This document shows positions 38,042 to 46,375 of a stretch of DNA of 64,000 nucleotides, in pieces. How positions within the stretch are numbered: the first letter of the stretch is position 1; every line of letters starts with the position of its first letter. The notes below the pieces were generated by a model, which was given only the letters and a program-made list of their open reading frames with translations, did not search any database and had not been told where the DNA came from. The stretch is from the NCBI RefSeq assembly GCF_001304615.2, contig NZ_CP032683.1, positions 2,294,001 through 2,358,000 on the forward strand, read 5' to 3'. The stretch is from Methanosarcina flavescens. Lineage in GTDB: Archaea > Halobacteriota > Methanosarcinia > Methanosarcinales > Methanosarcinaceae. The position numbers were made by a program, and so were the translations under genes.

Positions 38042-39133
38042 ATGTTTCTTAAACAAGACAAAATTGTAGAAAAAATCCGTGAAATTCCTGTTACACTTGG
38101 AGATGTTTCCGAAAGCATCTTCGGAGGTGTAAACACAAAACACAGACTACTTCACAGGCTTGCCCTTCCTGAGGAAGGAGGTTCAGACTCGTTTTATCTT
38201 TGCGAGGGCATGTGTAAACCTGTATTTTTAGAGCCTGAACTTGTCTATCCGTATGTGTCAGAGGCTTTTTCCGAAAAATTCACATTTCATCCTTCACCTT
38301 ACGGTTTTATGCTGCCTTATGAATTGTCTGAAGGGGGAAAAAAGAGAGAATACGCTGTAATTCCTCCTGAAGAGCTCAGGGCAAGGTTCCCTATGACTTA
38401 CGGCAGAATTCTTGAGTTCAAAAGAGAATTCCGCCATGACAACTCGCCTCTTAAATCTTCAGACTATAGTATACGCGGTAGAAAGTTCATGGAGTATCTC
38501 AACACTCCTAAAATTATTGCTACTGAGGGTTATCATCTGCAGGCTGCATACGATGCTACCGGTAATCATGTGTTTGAGAACGGGTGCGGTATTGTCCTCA
38601 AGGACTCGAGTAAGTATGCTTATGTTACTGCGGTTCTTAACAGTTCTATTGCCAGACTCTTTCCTTCAGTCTGTAAGTCTGAAATGACATACTCAGAATA
38701 TACTGCACCTGCAGTAATGAAACATTTCCCAATTGTGTTTCCTGATAACAGGTTAACCGAAGATCTCATAAACACTATCTCCAGTTACCTTTCATTCCTT
38801 AACAGGCAAAAGTGTGCAAGAGATTACTGGGTTCCGGACTGGCTTCGGGAACTTATAGATTTCTACGAGCAGGTCTCAAACCTTCTGGTGCTGGATACTT
38901 ACTTCTTAAACAGCCTTGATCAAGGGCTTCTGAATGCTCTTGAGGAAAATATCCATCCTTATGCTGGAGATCTGAGTTCTGGAGAAAACGATCCTGAGGA
39001 CAGTGATAGTCTCCTTAATGCGCTGTATTATATAAAACAGAAAATCCTTGAAGCTTCAAGTCCTGAAAAGTACAAGTTCAATATGGGACTGCCTGAAATT
39101 CTCAATTTCTATCAGAGTAGTGAAGAATTTTAA
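38042..39133 (+). CDS. Orphan TaqI-like target-recognition domain protein, 363 aa
   Basis: Resembles the C-terminal DNA-specificity (TaqI-like C) part of Eco57I/type IIG and BREX-type methyltransferases: VTLGDVSESIFGGVNTKH, then an 'LVYPYVS..' segment, PMTYGRILEFKREF, MEYLNTPKIIATEG, and YAYVTAVLNSSIARLF, where a full enzyme has 'fllgiLNSkl..yy'. The catalytic N6-methyltransferase domain (with NPPY) is absent, and no methylase or nuclease gene is nearby. The C-terminal 100 residues are acidic and helical. The frame is fully open with a normal ATG, so it is probably expressed. It may be a remnant of a restriction system or a reused DNA-binding protein. Confidence 0.6.
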   Translation: MFLKQDKIVEKIREIPVTLGDVSESIFGGVNTKHRLLHRLALPEEGGSDSFYLCEGMCKPVFLEPELVYPYVSEAFSEKFTFHPSPYGFMLPYELSEGGKKREYAVIPPEELRARFPMTYGRILEFKREFRHDNSPLKSSDYSIRGRKFMEYLNTPKIIATEGYHLQAAYDATGNHVFENGCGIVLKDSSKYAYVTAVLNSSIARLFPSVCKSEMTYSEYTAPAVMKHFPIVFPDNRLTEDLINTISSYLSFLNRQKCARDYWVPDWLRELIDFYEQVSNLLVLDTYFLNSLDQGLLNALEENIHPYAGDLSSGENDPEDSDSLLNALYYIKQKILEASSPEKYKFNMGLPEILNFYQSSEEF

Positions 39134-39416
39134 GGCATCCTTTTTATTCTTTACTAAATTTCAGGGGGTTTATCCATCATTATTTTACATTTAGATTTTT
39201 ATCAAAAAGTTTATATATTTTGACCTCCCCACACCCAGGGGGTAAAAAGTACTCTCAGGGCAGAAAATTAGTTTTCCGGTAGATGACTGAACCTGTGTAA
39301 ATAGTTTTGCTGCTTCAAGATGAGTTTCCAAACTCCATGCTGCAGAGTTCTGGCAGCAAATCAAGCGAGTTATTCCCTCCTTAATGTTAGAATATTCTTG
39401 AAAATTTCTGCTCTGA

Positions 39417-39769
39417 GAGAATTTTAAACTTCATGGAGTTGAGATCAGGGTTTCTATAACGCATGAAGAAGTCCAGAAGGCTGACAAAGAAGAAATGCTG
39501 ATATAGAGGTTACAGTGCCAATTTCAGGAATCTTTGAAAAAGTCGGTAGTGAGGAGATCCAGGTATATGAGCTTCCCGGAGGAAAGATGACAAAAATCGT
39601 CCATAACGGTCCTTATGAGGAATGCAGTCAAAATTACGAAAAATTATTCTCCAGATCTGCAAAAACAGGAAGGGTAATTTCCGGACTTATTCTCGAAGTG
39701 TACTTCAACCATCCAAGAGAAGTTCAACCTGAAGAAATACTAACTGAAATCTATGCGCTCAGCGGCTAA
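39417..39769 (+). pseudogene. GyrI-like / effector-binding domain, truncated and frameshifted
   Basis: The intact part, 39515-39769 (GTG start, 84 aa), has EIQVYELPGGKMTKIVHNGPYEE and ends PEEILTEIYALSG, the second half of a GyrI-like (AraC effector-binding) domain. Just before it, another frame (about 39417-39500) reads VSITHEEVQKADKEEMLI and stops, while the DIEVTVPISG strand that should follow is in the downstream frame. The first half of the domain is missing. A shortened product from the GTG could still be made. Confidence 0.55.
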
Positions 39770-39879
39770 TCAGGGAAGCTCTTAAAATCTTCCCCTGGTA
39801 TAATTTCATTCTTTTCTTTAAATCCGTACTCTTTAGTTTTCTATCCTTTCTCTTTATCAGGCGTATCAAGTCTGAGTTG

Positions 39880-40050
39880 TACCGTGAAATATCCCTCTAT
39901 GAAATCTTCGGCTTTTGGTTCAGTTCCGAGGATGAGCTACCTACGAGTACTTCAATCATCAACTTGACTCTCCAAAAGTCTCAATTTCTTATGAAATTTG
40001 TACTTCTGAGGAAGGGATTTCTTGCAGTGCCTCCACATTCCCCGAGTTAA
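39880..40050 (+). pseudogene. Second decayed GyrI-like fragment
   Basis: Around 39930-40005 one frame reads TYEYFNHQLDSPKVSISYEI, similar to the end of the 84-aa piece upstream (LEVYFNHPREVQPEEILTEI). It has no start and is surrounded by stops. Probably the debris of a tandem copy. Confidence 0.4.
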
Positions 40051-40084
40051 AAAGCTCTGTATACCTCCCAACTTAATGCAAAAA

Positions 40085-40092
40085 CTTATATA
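40085..40092 (+). promoter_or_regulatory. Probable TATA box of the histidine kinase gene
   Basis: TTATATAT about 100 bases before the kinase start, in the usual archaeal form. Confidence 0.35.
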
Positions 40093-40193
40093 TCTTGGTC
40101 TTTGTAATTATTATAACATCTTATGTTTTTTAGCTCCGTTCGGATGATTCCCCCTATTCACAGAACGATTATTCATAAAAGGAAGGTAGTCCT

Positions 40194-41927
40194 ATTTCCC
40201 TGCAAATTCATACCGCTGCATTTCCCTATATGGGAGCATTAATTTTTTCGGGGCTTATATCGGCCTTGCTTGCAATCAAAGCATACAAGTCCTTTAACTA
40301 CCGCAGGATGTATTTTCCCAAGTATTTCATACTTATTATGTTAAGTATGTCTCTCTGGTCCTTGAATTATGCTTTTGAAGTTGGACTTATGGACATTGAG
40401 CTCAAATATCTCTTTGCCCGTTTTGAATATATTGGGGTTGCGTTTGCTCCTGTAGCGTGGTTTATGTTTGCAGCTGAGTATTCAGGGGTTGGTAAAGAAT
40501 TCATTAGAAAGTATGAAAATGTTTTTCTCATGCTTCCTTTTCTCGCAATTTTCTCAATGCTTACAAATAGCTTTCATAGAATGCATTTTACAACATATTA
40601 CCTGGATATCTCAGGAGGCTTCCCACTTCTAGTACTCGTACATGGGCCTTTCTTCTGGATATTTTACATCTATTCTCTCATTTTAATCCTATTTGGAGTT
40701 TTATTCTTCCTCAAGCAGTATGTCCATTTAACTACACCCTATAAGGCTCAGGCAGCAATTGCTCTCACGGCAGCCTTCATTCCAATTCTAGGGAACATTC
40801 TCCATATCGCAGACATAGGTCCTTTTGCATTCTTTGATCCTACTCCGTTTGCATTTACAGTCACGGGTTTGATTCTTTTTTGGGGCATTGTGCAGCATGA
40901 GTTCCTCAGTATTATCCCGATTGCGAGAGGAAGCGTAATTGAGTCTATGCGCGATGGATATATCGTGGTAGGCCTTAGGGATTCCATAGTAGATATCAAT
41001 AAGGCTGCTCTTGAACTGGCAGGAAAAACAGAAAAAGAGGTTATCGGGAAAAACCTAAATGATCTTTTTGGGGATGAAGTGAAGATACCTCAGAGTGAAA
41101 TGGGTACGGGCACCTTCAGCAGAGAAATTTCCCTGAAGAACGGGCTTGAAACAAAGTACTTTACTTTTAGTATCAGCCCTCTTATGACAAAAGATCATGA
41201 AGAGGGTAAGCTGATAATGATCCATGATATTACAGAAACTTACAAGTATCAGGAAGCTCTGAGACAGGCTAATAAAAAAATAAATCTTATGAGCAATATT
41301 ACCAGACACGATATTCTCAATCAGGTGAATGTACTTTCTGGTTATACCGAACTGATTTCAGAAACTCTTCCTGAAGATGTCAGGAGTGATCCTCGAATTG
41401 GAAAGTATCTTCTAAATCTCAATAAAGGTATAGAGACAATTCACAGCCAGATTGTTTTCACCAAAGACTACCAAGAACTTGGAATAGTTTCCCCTACCTG
41501 GCAATCCATTAGTGATACGGCAAAAGAAGCAGCCTTCCCTTTCTCCGGTCAGAACATTAAATTTTCCATCGAGGAGAGCGGACTGGATGTATATGCCGAT
41601 CCTCTACTTAAAAAAGCCTTTTACAACCTTTTTGATAATGCAAGGGCACATGGAGAACATGTAACCGAAATTATTGTTAGTTCTCGCAGGGTTGAAGATA
41701 GTCTTGTAATAGAAATAAAAGATAATGGCATAGGAGTTCCTCCTGAAATGAAAGAACTGATTTTTGAAAAATCCGTTGGGAAAAACACAGGGTTAGGACT
41801 TTTCCTTGTAAGAGGCATTCTTTCCATTACAGAGCTGGAAATAAGAGAAACCGGAATCGAGGGTAAAGGTGCTACATTTGAGATTACAGCACCTCCGGGT
41901 AACTGGCGCATTAATACTTCTCAGTAA
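40194..41927 (+). CDS. Membrane sensor histidine kinase: 7TM N-terminus, PAS, HATPase; non-AUG start likely
   Basis: Seven membrane helices lie within about 235 residues (first ALIFSGLISALLAI, last near FAFTVTGLILFWGIV), of the 7TM-HisK N-terminal type. A PAS domain follows (MRDGYIVVGLRDSIVDINKAALELAG), then the phosphoacceptor in NITRHDILNQVN (His about 360 from ATG 40230), and a HATPase with NLFDNARAHG, EIKDNGIGVP and TGLGLFLVRG. The ATG at 40230 cuts into the family N-terminus. In frame upstream are CTG 40200 and ATT 40194, and GGAAGGT at 40181-40187 is 6 bases before the ATT. No receiver domain is present. A mtaA-like gene follows after about 160 bases. Confidence 0.85.
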   Translation: MSLQIHTAAFPYMGALIFSGLISALLAIKAYKSFNYRRMYFPKYFILIMLSMSLWSLNYAFEVGLMDIELKYLFARFEYIGVAFAPVAWFMFAAEYSGVGKEFIRKYENVFLMLPFLAIFSMLTNSFHRMHFTTYYLDISGGFPLLVLVHGPFFWIFYIYSLILILFGVLFFLKQYVHLTTPYKAQAAIALTAAFIPILGNILHIADIGPFAFFDPTPFAFTVTGLILFWGIVQHEFLSIIPIARGSVIESMRDGYIVVGLRDSIVDINKAALELAGKTEKEVIGKNLNDLFGDEVKIPQSEMGTGTFSREISLKNGLETKYFTFSISPLMTKDHEEGKLIMIHDITETYKYQEALRQANKKINLMSNITRHDILNQVNVLSGYTELISETLPEDVRSDPRIGKYLLNLNKGIETIHSQIVFTKDYQELGIVSPTWQSISDTAKEAAFPFSGQNIKFSIEESGLDVYADPLLKKAFYNLFDNARAHGEHVTEIIVSSRRVEDSLVIEIKDNGIGVPPEMKELIFEKSVGKNTGLGLFLVRGILSITELEIRETGIEGKGATFEITAPPGNWRINTSQ

Positions 41928-42085
41928 AACTTACAACTTTAAGTGTTTGAAACTTCCTGAGGCCTGATCTCTTTTTTTCATTCTATTTTTATATAATTTT
42001 ATATCTTCACTTTAATATATTATCAAATACATGATAATACTTCAAAAAGCATTCTTTCAGCTGATAAGTCCATTCTGGTGACAAA

Positions 42086-43111
42086 ATGAATAAATTTACC
42101 CTAAGAGAGAGATTTGAGAAGGCACTCAAAGGAGTGGCATTAGATATCGTCCCTGTCTGTTCGGTAACCCAGACCGGCACTGTCGAACTTATGGAAATGA
42201 CTGGGGCATACTGGCCCCAGGCAAATTACAATGCCGAAAAGATGGCTGCTCTCGCACTGGCAGGATATGAGATTGCGGGATTCGAGAATGTACGCTGTCC
42301 TTTCGACATTACCGTGCTTGCCGAAACGCTTGGCTGCACAGTAGATGAAGGAAGTATAGATATACAGCCCTATATAACGGATTTCCCCTGCAAAAAAAAG
42401 AAAGATGTAAGGGATATAACAGTTCCGGATTCACTCCTTGAGAGCAGACGAACCTCAGTAGTGCTGGATGCCGTTGAGATTCTGAACGAAAAAGTAGGGG
42501 AGACCGTACCTGTTGTTGCCGGAGTTGTGGGCCCTGCAGGACTTGCCTCCATGCTTGCAGGAATGGAAAATTACCTTATGTGGTTCGTGACAAACCCTGA
42601 TGTAGTTGAGGAATTTATGGGAGTTCTTATTGATGCATGTATAGAGTACGCCAATGGTCTGCTCGAAAGAGGGGCTCATGCCATAACTCTTATAGATTCC
42701 GAGGCAGGACCTGATATTATTTCTCCTCAAATGTTTGAAACATCGGTCTTCCCTTTGTATAAAAAATTTTGTAGGGAAGTAAGAGGCTTTAAGGTTCTTC
42801 ATATGTGCGGCGACGCTACTGCAGTGCTTGACCCGCTCGCAGATGCAGGCTTTGACGGAATAAGCATTGAAGAAAAAGTAGACGTCAGTTCCGCAAAGAG
42901 AATTACAGGTGACAGAGTACGCCTTATAGGAAATGTTTCCCCTTCTGATACTCTTCTGACAAAAGGGACTGAAGCAGTCCTCATTGAAGCTACTGCCTGC
43001 CTTGAGGACGGAATTGATATTCTTGCCCCGGGCTGCGGGCTTGCTCCCCATACTCCACTTGAGAACATAAAAACGCTTGTCAGAGCGAGAGATAACTACT
43101 TCTCACAGTGA
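42086..43111 (+). CDS. mtaA: Methylcobamide:coenzyme M methyltransferase, MtaA/MtbA family
   Basis: Transfers the methyl group from a methylated corrinoid protein to coenzyme M in methylotrophic methanogenesis. Uroporphyrinogen-decarboxylase fold, 341 aa. N-terminus LRERFEKALKG and VCSVTQTGTVELMEMTGAYW are typical. The zinc ligands are visible: His239 and Cys241 in LHMCGDAT and Cys317 in LAPGCGLAPHTP. The C-terminus 'PLENIKTLVRARDNYF' is nearer to MtaA (methanol) than to MtbA (methylamines), as far as I remember those sequences. Methanosarcina has several paralogues, so the exact substrate chain is open. No corrinoid protein gene is next to it. Confidence 0.88.
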   Translation: MNKFTLRERFEKALKGVALDIVPVCSVTQTGTVELMEMTGAYWPQANYNAEKMAALALAGYEIAGFENVRCPFDITVLAETLGCTVDEGSIDIQPYITDFPCKKKKDVRDITVPDSLLESRRTSVVLDAVEILNEKVGETVPVVAGVVGPAGLASMLAGMENYLMWFVTNPDVVEEFMGVLIDACIEYANGLLERGAHAITLIDSEAGPDIISPQMFETSVFPLYKKFCREVRGFKVLHMCGDATAVLDPLADAGFDGISIEEKVDVSSAKRITGDRVRLIGNVSPSDTLLTKGTEAVLIEATACLEDGIDILAPGCGLAPHTPLENIKTLVRARDNYFSQ

Positions 43112-43132
43112 GTTTTCGTTAAGAGCCTCCTG

Positions 43133-44050
43133 TTAAGTACTTTCAAAAGAGAGCTTTATCTCGCTTTCCTTTATATTTTCAGAACCCTTGAGGCTTATGA
43201 ATGCTGCAGAAGCCAGTATAAATGCACAGCCTGCAAGTGTCTCGGAAGGCAATCCGATTCCCAGTACAGCAATATCAAAGAATACTCCGCTGACAGGTTC
43301 TACCAGAGCAAGAAGGCTGCCGGTCTGGGCTTTAAGATTAGCAAATCCCAGAATGGTAAATATCTCTCCAAGACCTATGGACACTATTCCAAAGGTTATA
43401 AGCACCTTCAGGTTACCGTAAAGTGCGTCAGGAGAAACCTCTAATGCAAAGGGGCTTAGAAGCAAAAGGGCGACCCCCATGGGCCAGAACATGATTGCAA
43501 GTTCAGGATATTCTGCTTTCAAGATTTTTACGTTCATGATTAATGCCGCAAAGATTACTCCTGAGAGCAACCCGGCTGCAATACCAAGCATATAGTCGCC
43601 TGTAAGTTCAATGCCCGAGAGGTTTTCCGGCTTTACTATAAGGAATACTCCCATAATTGCTATAAAGAGGGCAGATATACTTTCCTTCCTAATCTTCTCA
43701 TTCAGGATAAGAGGAGAGGCAAGCATTACGTAGAAGGGGGCCGTGTACTGGAGCAGGATAGCAATAGAGACGCAGGTAATTTTCAGGCAGGTAAAATAGA
43801 GCAACATGCATGCGACTACAAGCACTCCTTGAAGGAGAAGGCTTCCCTTTCTTTTCTTTAATTTCAGATCTGAGGTTTTTCCCCTGGCAGTTATATATAT
43901 ACAAAGAAACAGAAGACCAAAAAATAGTCTGTAAAATATTATGGGAGCAATTGACATATCGTGAATGCGGTCAATGAAGAGCCCATTCATGCCGTAGAAT
44001 ATACAGCCTGCAATTACTGCGAGATGCGGCTTTTTGCCCTCCAGAAACAT
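43133..44050 (-). CDS. EamA/DMT-family transporter, 305 aa
   Basis: About ten membrane helices in two EamA repeats. The first contains LLQGVLVVACMLLYFTCLK and ILLQYTAPFYVMLASP; the second contains LLSGVIFAALIMNVKI and LALVEPVSGVFFDIAVLG. Both repeats carry the YTAPFY / VEPVSG type motif. Drug/metabolite transporter superfamily; substrate unknown. Converges on mtaA with a 22-base gap. The start ATG has no strong ribosome site. Confidence 0.88.
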   Translation of the reverse strand: MFLEGKKPHLAVIAGCIFYGMNGLFIDRIHDMSIAPIIFYRLFFGLLFLCIYITARGKTSDLKLKKRKGSLLLQGVLVVACMLLYFTCLKITCVSIAILLQYTAPFYVMLASPLILNEKIRKESISALFIAIMGVFLIVKPENLSGIELTGDYMLGIAAGLLSGVIFAALIMNVKILKAEYPELAIMFWPMGVALLLLSPFALEVSPDALYGNLKVLITFGIVSIGLGEIFTILGFANLKAQTGSLLALVEPVSGVFFDIAVLGIGLPSETLAGCAFILASAAFISLKGSENIKESEIKLSFEST

Positions 44051-44201
44051 TCAACAGGGATACGCCTGTACCATTTATATACCTGCTGTAAATGTCATAG
44101 AATTAAGTTTGAAAATTCCTGGATCTTCAGTTTGGGAATAATTAATTATTAGCCCGTCGTTTTAAGGGCAGTTAGTTAGAGTTCAAATTTAGTTGTTGGA
44201 G

Positions 44202-44804
44202 TTAAAGCCTCTCAAGTTCAGCTTTACTTTTTGTCTCATCTGTCAGCTTTTTAACTAATTCATCTTCAAGCTCCTTGTTTACAAGAATAATGAATTCCAC
44301 GGTGTCTGTATACATTTCCTTCCTAATAACTCCATATTTCTCGATCAGATTTCTTACTTTCTGGCTTTCCGCATATCCCAGACATACTCTTAATTTAACC
44401 TGCTCCAATACCTCGACAATTCCTGCCTCTTCAATAGCAGCAAGTGCTGTATCCCTGTATGCTCTTGAAAGTCCCCCAAAACCCAGTTTTATTCCCCCAA
44501 AATATCTGGTCACGACCACAACTGCATTCCGGATCTCCTTTGACTCCAGTATTTTAAAAATAGGTTTTCCTGAGCTGCCTGCGGGCTCTCCGTCATCGTC
44601 ATATTTGAGTGCAAAGGAACTTTTTTCTTTTACAAAATAAGCCGAAACATTATGATTTGCATCCCTGTTTAATTCCTTTATCTTTTTTATGAAAGCTTTT
44701 GCTTCATGTTCACTTTCTACAGGTCTGGCGTAACCTATGAACAGAGAATTCTTGAATTCTTTTTGAGCCTTGCCACAGGACTTAAGAGTTTTGTGATTTT
44801 TCAG
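44202..44804 (-). CDS. YigZ/IMPACT-family protein, 200 aa, apparent CUG start
   Basis: The reading frame is complete from KTLKSCGKAQKEFKNSLFIG through YARPVESEHEAKAFI, DDDGEPAGSSGKPIFKIL and VVVVTRYFGGIKLGFGGLSRAY to a C-terminal ferredoxin-like half. That is the full YigZ (UPF0029) layout and length. Between the upstream stop (44816-44814) and the GTG at 44519 there is no ATG, GTG or TTG in frame. A CTG at 44804-44802 lies 7 bases after GAGG and opens the protein exactly where family members start. GTG 44519 would give only the last 105 residues and lose the catalytic-looking N-terminal half. Either CUG is used or the start codon was lost recently. Confidence 0.7.
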   Translation of the reverse strand: MKNHKTLKSCGKAQKEFKNSLFIGYARPVESEHEAKAFIKKIKELNRDANHNVSAYFVKEKSSFALKYDDDGEPAGSSGKPIFKILESKEIRNAVVVVTRYFGGIKLGFGGLSRAYRDTALAAIEEAGIVEVLEQVKLRVCLGYAESQKVRNLIEKYGVIRKEMYTDTVEFIILVNKELEDELVKKLTDETKSKAELERL

Positions 44805-45200
44805 TGTTCTGCCTCAAACGGCTTTCACATATTTTTTCCAAACCGGGTGTTTACAGGTTTGTATTCCTTCAACGGAAGGATATCATACCACCTTTAAATA
44901 CTTTTCTGTCTCCAAATAATCCTTCTTTTTGATCTTCTACTCATTTATTCGCCTTCTGTTATTTATTTTAGATACTTTAATTATAAATAAATTAGAAGGA
45001 TTTTTATAATTCTTATCTTATTACAAGTAGTCTGGAGGTATGCATTCTAATCATATAAACTATATTGTTATATTATTTTTTTTGCCAAATCGAAAAGTTT
45101 TAATGTAATTGGCTGGTCATGCATAAATATCTCATAACAAAATCATAGGATTTTGTATGAGCTGGGTGTAAAAAGGAAGAGAACTTTAGAGGTATTATTA
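44805..45200. other. Divergent intergenic region
   Basis: About 400 bases, very AT-rich around 44945-45090, with promoters for the YigZ-family gene (left) and the lipoprotein gene (right). No gene supported. Confidence 0.4.
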
Positions 45201-45629
45201 ATGAAAAAAATGTTAAAGATTATGGCAATGCTCCTTGTTATTGCCACAGTTGTCTTTGCAGCCGGCTGTGCTGAGCAGGCCGAACCAGAGGCAAACGAGG
45301 GAGCAGAAGAAGTGACTGACGAAGCAGCAATTCCAGTAGCAGATGAAGCTGCCCCCGCAGAAGAAGTAGCAGCTGAAGAAGCTCCAGCCGAAGAAGCTGT
45401 AGTCGAAGAAGAAGCTGCAACTGAAGACGTTGTAGCTGACGACGATGCTGTCGCTGACGATGACGCTGTCGCTGACGATGACGCTGTCGCTGACGATGAC
45501 GCTGTCGCTGATGACGATGCTGCCGCTGACGACGATGCTGCCGCTGACGACGATGCTGCAGAAGAACCAGCCGCTGACGACGATGCTGCCGCTGACGACG
45601 ATGCTGCAGAAGAACCAGTCGCTGAATAA
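45201..45629 (+). CDS. Ala/Asp/Glu-rich repeat lipoprotein, 142 aa
   Basis: From ATG 45201 (after AGAGGT) a short signal peptide (MLLVIATVVFA) ends in the lipobox AAGC, so the mature protein would be lipid-anchored at its Cys. The rest is wholly acidic: an EEAAPAEE-type region, then nine 6-residue ADDDA(V/A) units, interrupted by EEPA. There is no fold-like sequence. It may be a cation-binding or spacer protein in the cell envelope. The frame extends back to 45153 without support. Confidence 0.75.
   Translation: MKKMLKIMAMLLVIATVVFAAGCAEQAEPEANEGAEEVTDEAAIPVADEAAPAEEVAAEEAPAEEAVVEEEAATEDVVADDDAVADDDAVADDDAVADDDAVADDDAAADDDAAADDDAAEEPAADDDAAADDDAAEEPVAE
45432..45620 (+). repeat. 18-bp tandem repeat within the lipoprotein gene
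   Basis: Nine near-identical 18-base units (gctgacgatgacgctgtc type) encoding ADDDAV or ADDDAA, with one 12-base interruption (gcagaagaacca). Units fall in two homogeneous groups, a sign of recent slippage. Confidence 0.85.
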
Positions 45630-45664
45630 GCCTAATTCTGCAATGTAAAGAAGAAATTATCTAA

Positions 45665-45685
45665 GTAGCCTTTTTAAAAGGCTAC
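45665..45685 (+). terminator. Terminator of the lipoprotein gene
   Basis: Hairpin GTAGCC / GGCTAC with a T5A4 middle, followed by ATTTTTCC and more T. Confidence 0.65.
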
Positions 45686-45981
45686 ATTTTTCCGTTTTTC
45701 AAAATTAGTTTTGCATGAGCTAATTCTGATTTTACGTTTCCTGATGTCGAAAACTCCAGAAAATATTAAATAAAGTGATTGTGACTTTTCGTTAATTTTA
45801 TTAGGGAAGATTTTGAGGAATAGTTGCTAACTTATTAATAAAAATCTGCGTTATCTTTTTTAAGTTGATTTAAAACCTTTTTAAGTTGATTTGATGATCC
45901 ATTTGCTTTTTATTTTGCTATGGAATGTTTCAAGAGAACACCACAGGTGGGTTAAATAAGAGACTACTAAGTTTATCTTAA
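45686..45981. other. Non-coding spacer
   Basis: About 300 bases, AT-rich. A 'ttttttaagttgattt(a/g)' direct repeat lies at about 45860 and 45880. No gene. Confidence 0.35.
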
Positions 45982-46250
45982 ATGCACCCACTAGTTATAC
46001 TTTTTGACGGACCTATTTCAGTCCTTGATCCTGAAATGATCGGGAGAGGTTTTAAACGTCATTAAAGACCTTGCAAAAGAAAGGCATACAATGGGTGCGG
46101 TAACTCAGGAGATGGGCTCTGCAAGAGAAATAGGAGATCGTGTGCTCTTCATGGATGACTGCATCGTAGTAGAGAACGATACTTCCCAGGAAATCTTCTT
46201 AAATGTCCGGAATGAGAGGATAGTATCGCCTTTGAGTAAGGTTTGTAATG
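45982..46250 (+). pseudogene. Remnant of a polar amino acid ABC transporter ATPase (GlnQ type)
   Basis: The first piece reads LVILFDGPISVLDPEMIG, a Walker B and D-loop where the catalytic Glu of LFDEPTSALDPE is Gly. After a 1-base frameshift at about 46045 the second piece reads EVLNVIKDLAKERHTMGAV, then TQEMGSAREIGDRVLFMDD with the switch His changed to Gln, then QEIFLNVRNERIVSPLSKV. The Walker A half is absent. Clearly dead. Confidence 0.75.
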
Positions 46251-46375
46251 CAGTGTTTAATTTGATTTTTCTATTTTTTAAAAATAGCAACCTCTTAACT
46301 AGAATTTCAATCAGTTTTCATAAATTTTATGTAATAGTTTCTCTTAATTACCCATATTGTTATCGAGGCTAAAAA

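Noticed and set aside
40123..40242. 39-codon ATG frame overlapping the histidine kinase start in another frame
   Set aside because: No ribosome site close to its ATG and its residues look random; probably chance, though a leader role was considered.
45432..45620. Considered as a CRISPR-like direct repeat array
   Set aside because: Repeats are contiguous, in frame and coding, with no spacers.
46250..46372. Hydrophobic continuation of the ABC ATPase fragment frame
   Set aside because: Beyond LSKV the sequence is AT-driven and unlike the family; taken as non-coding leader of the UbiA gene.
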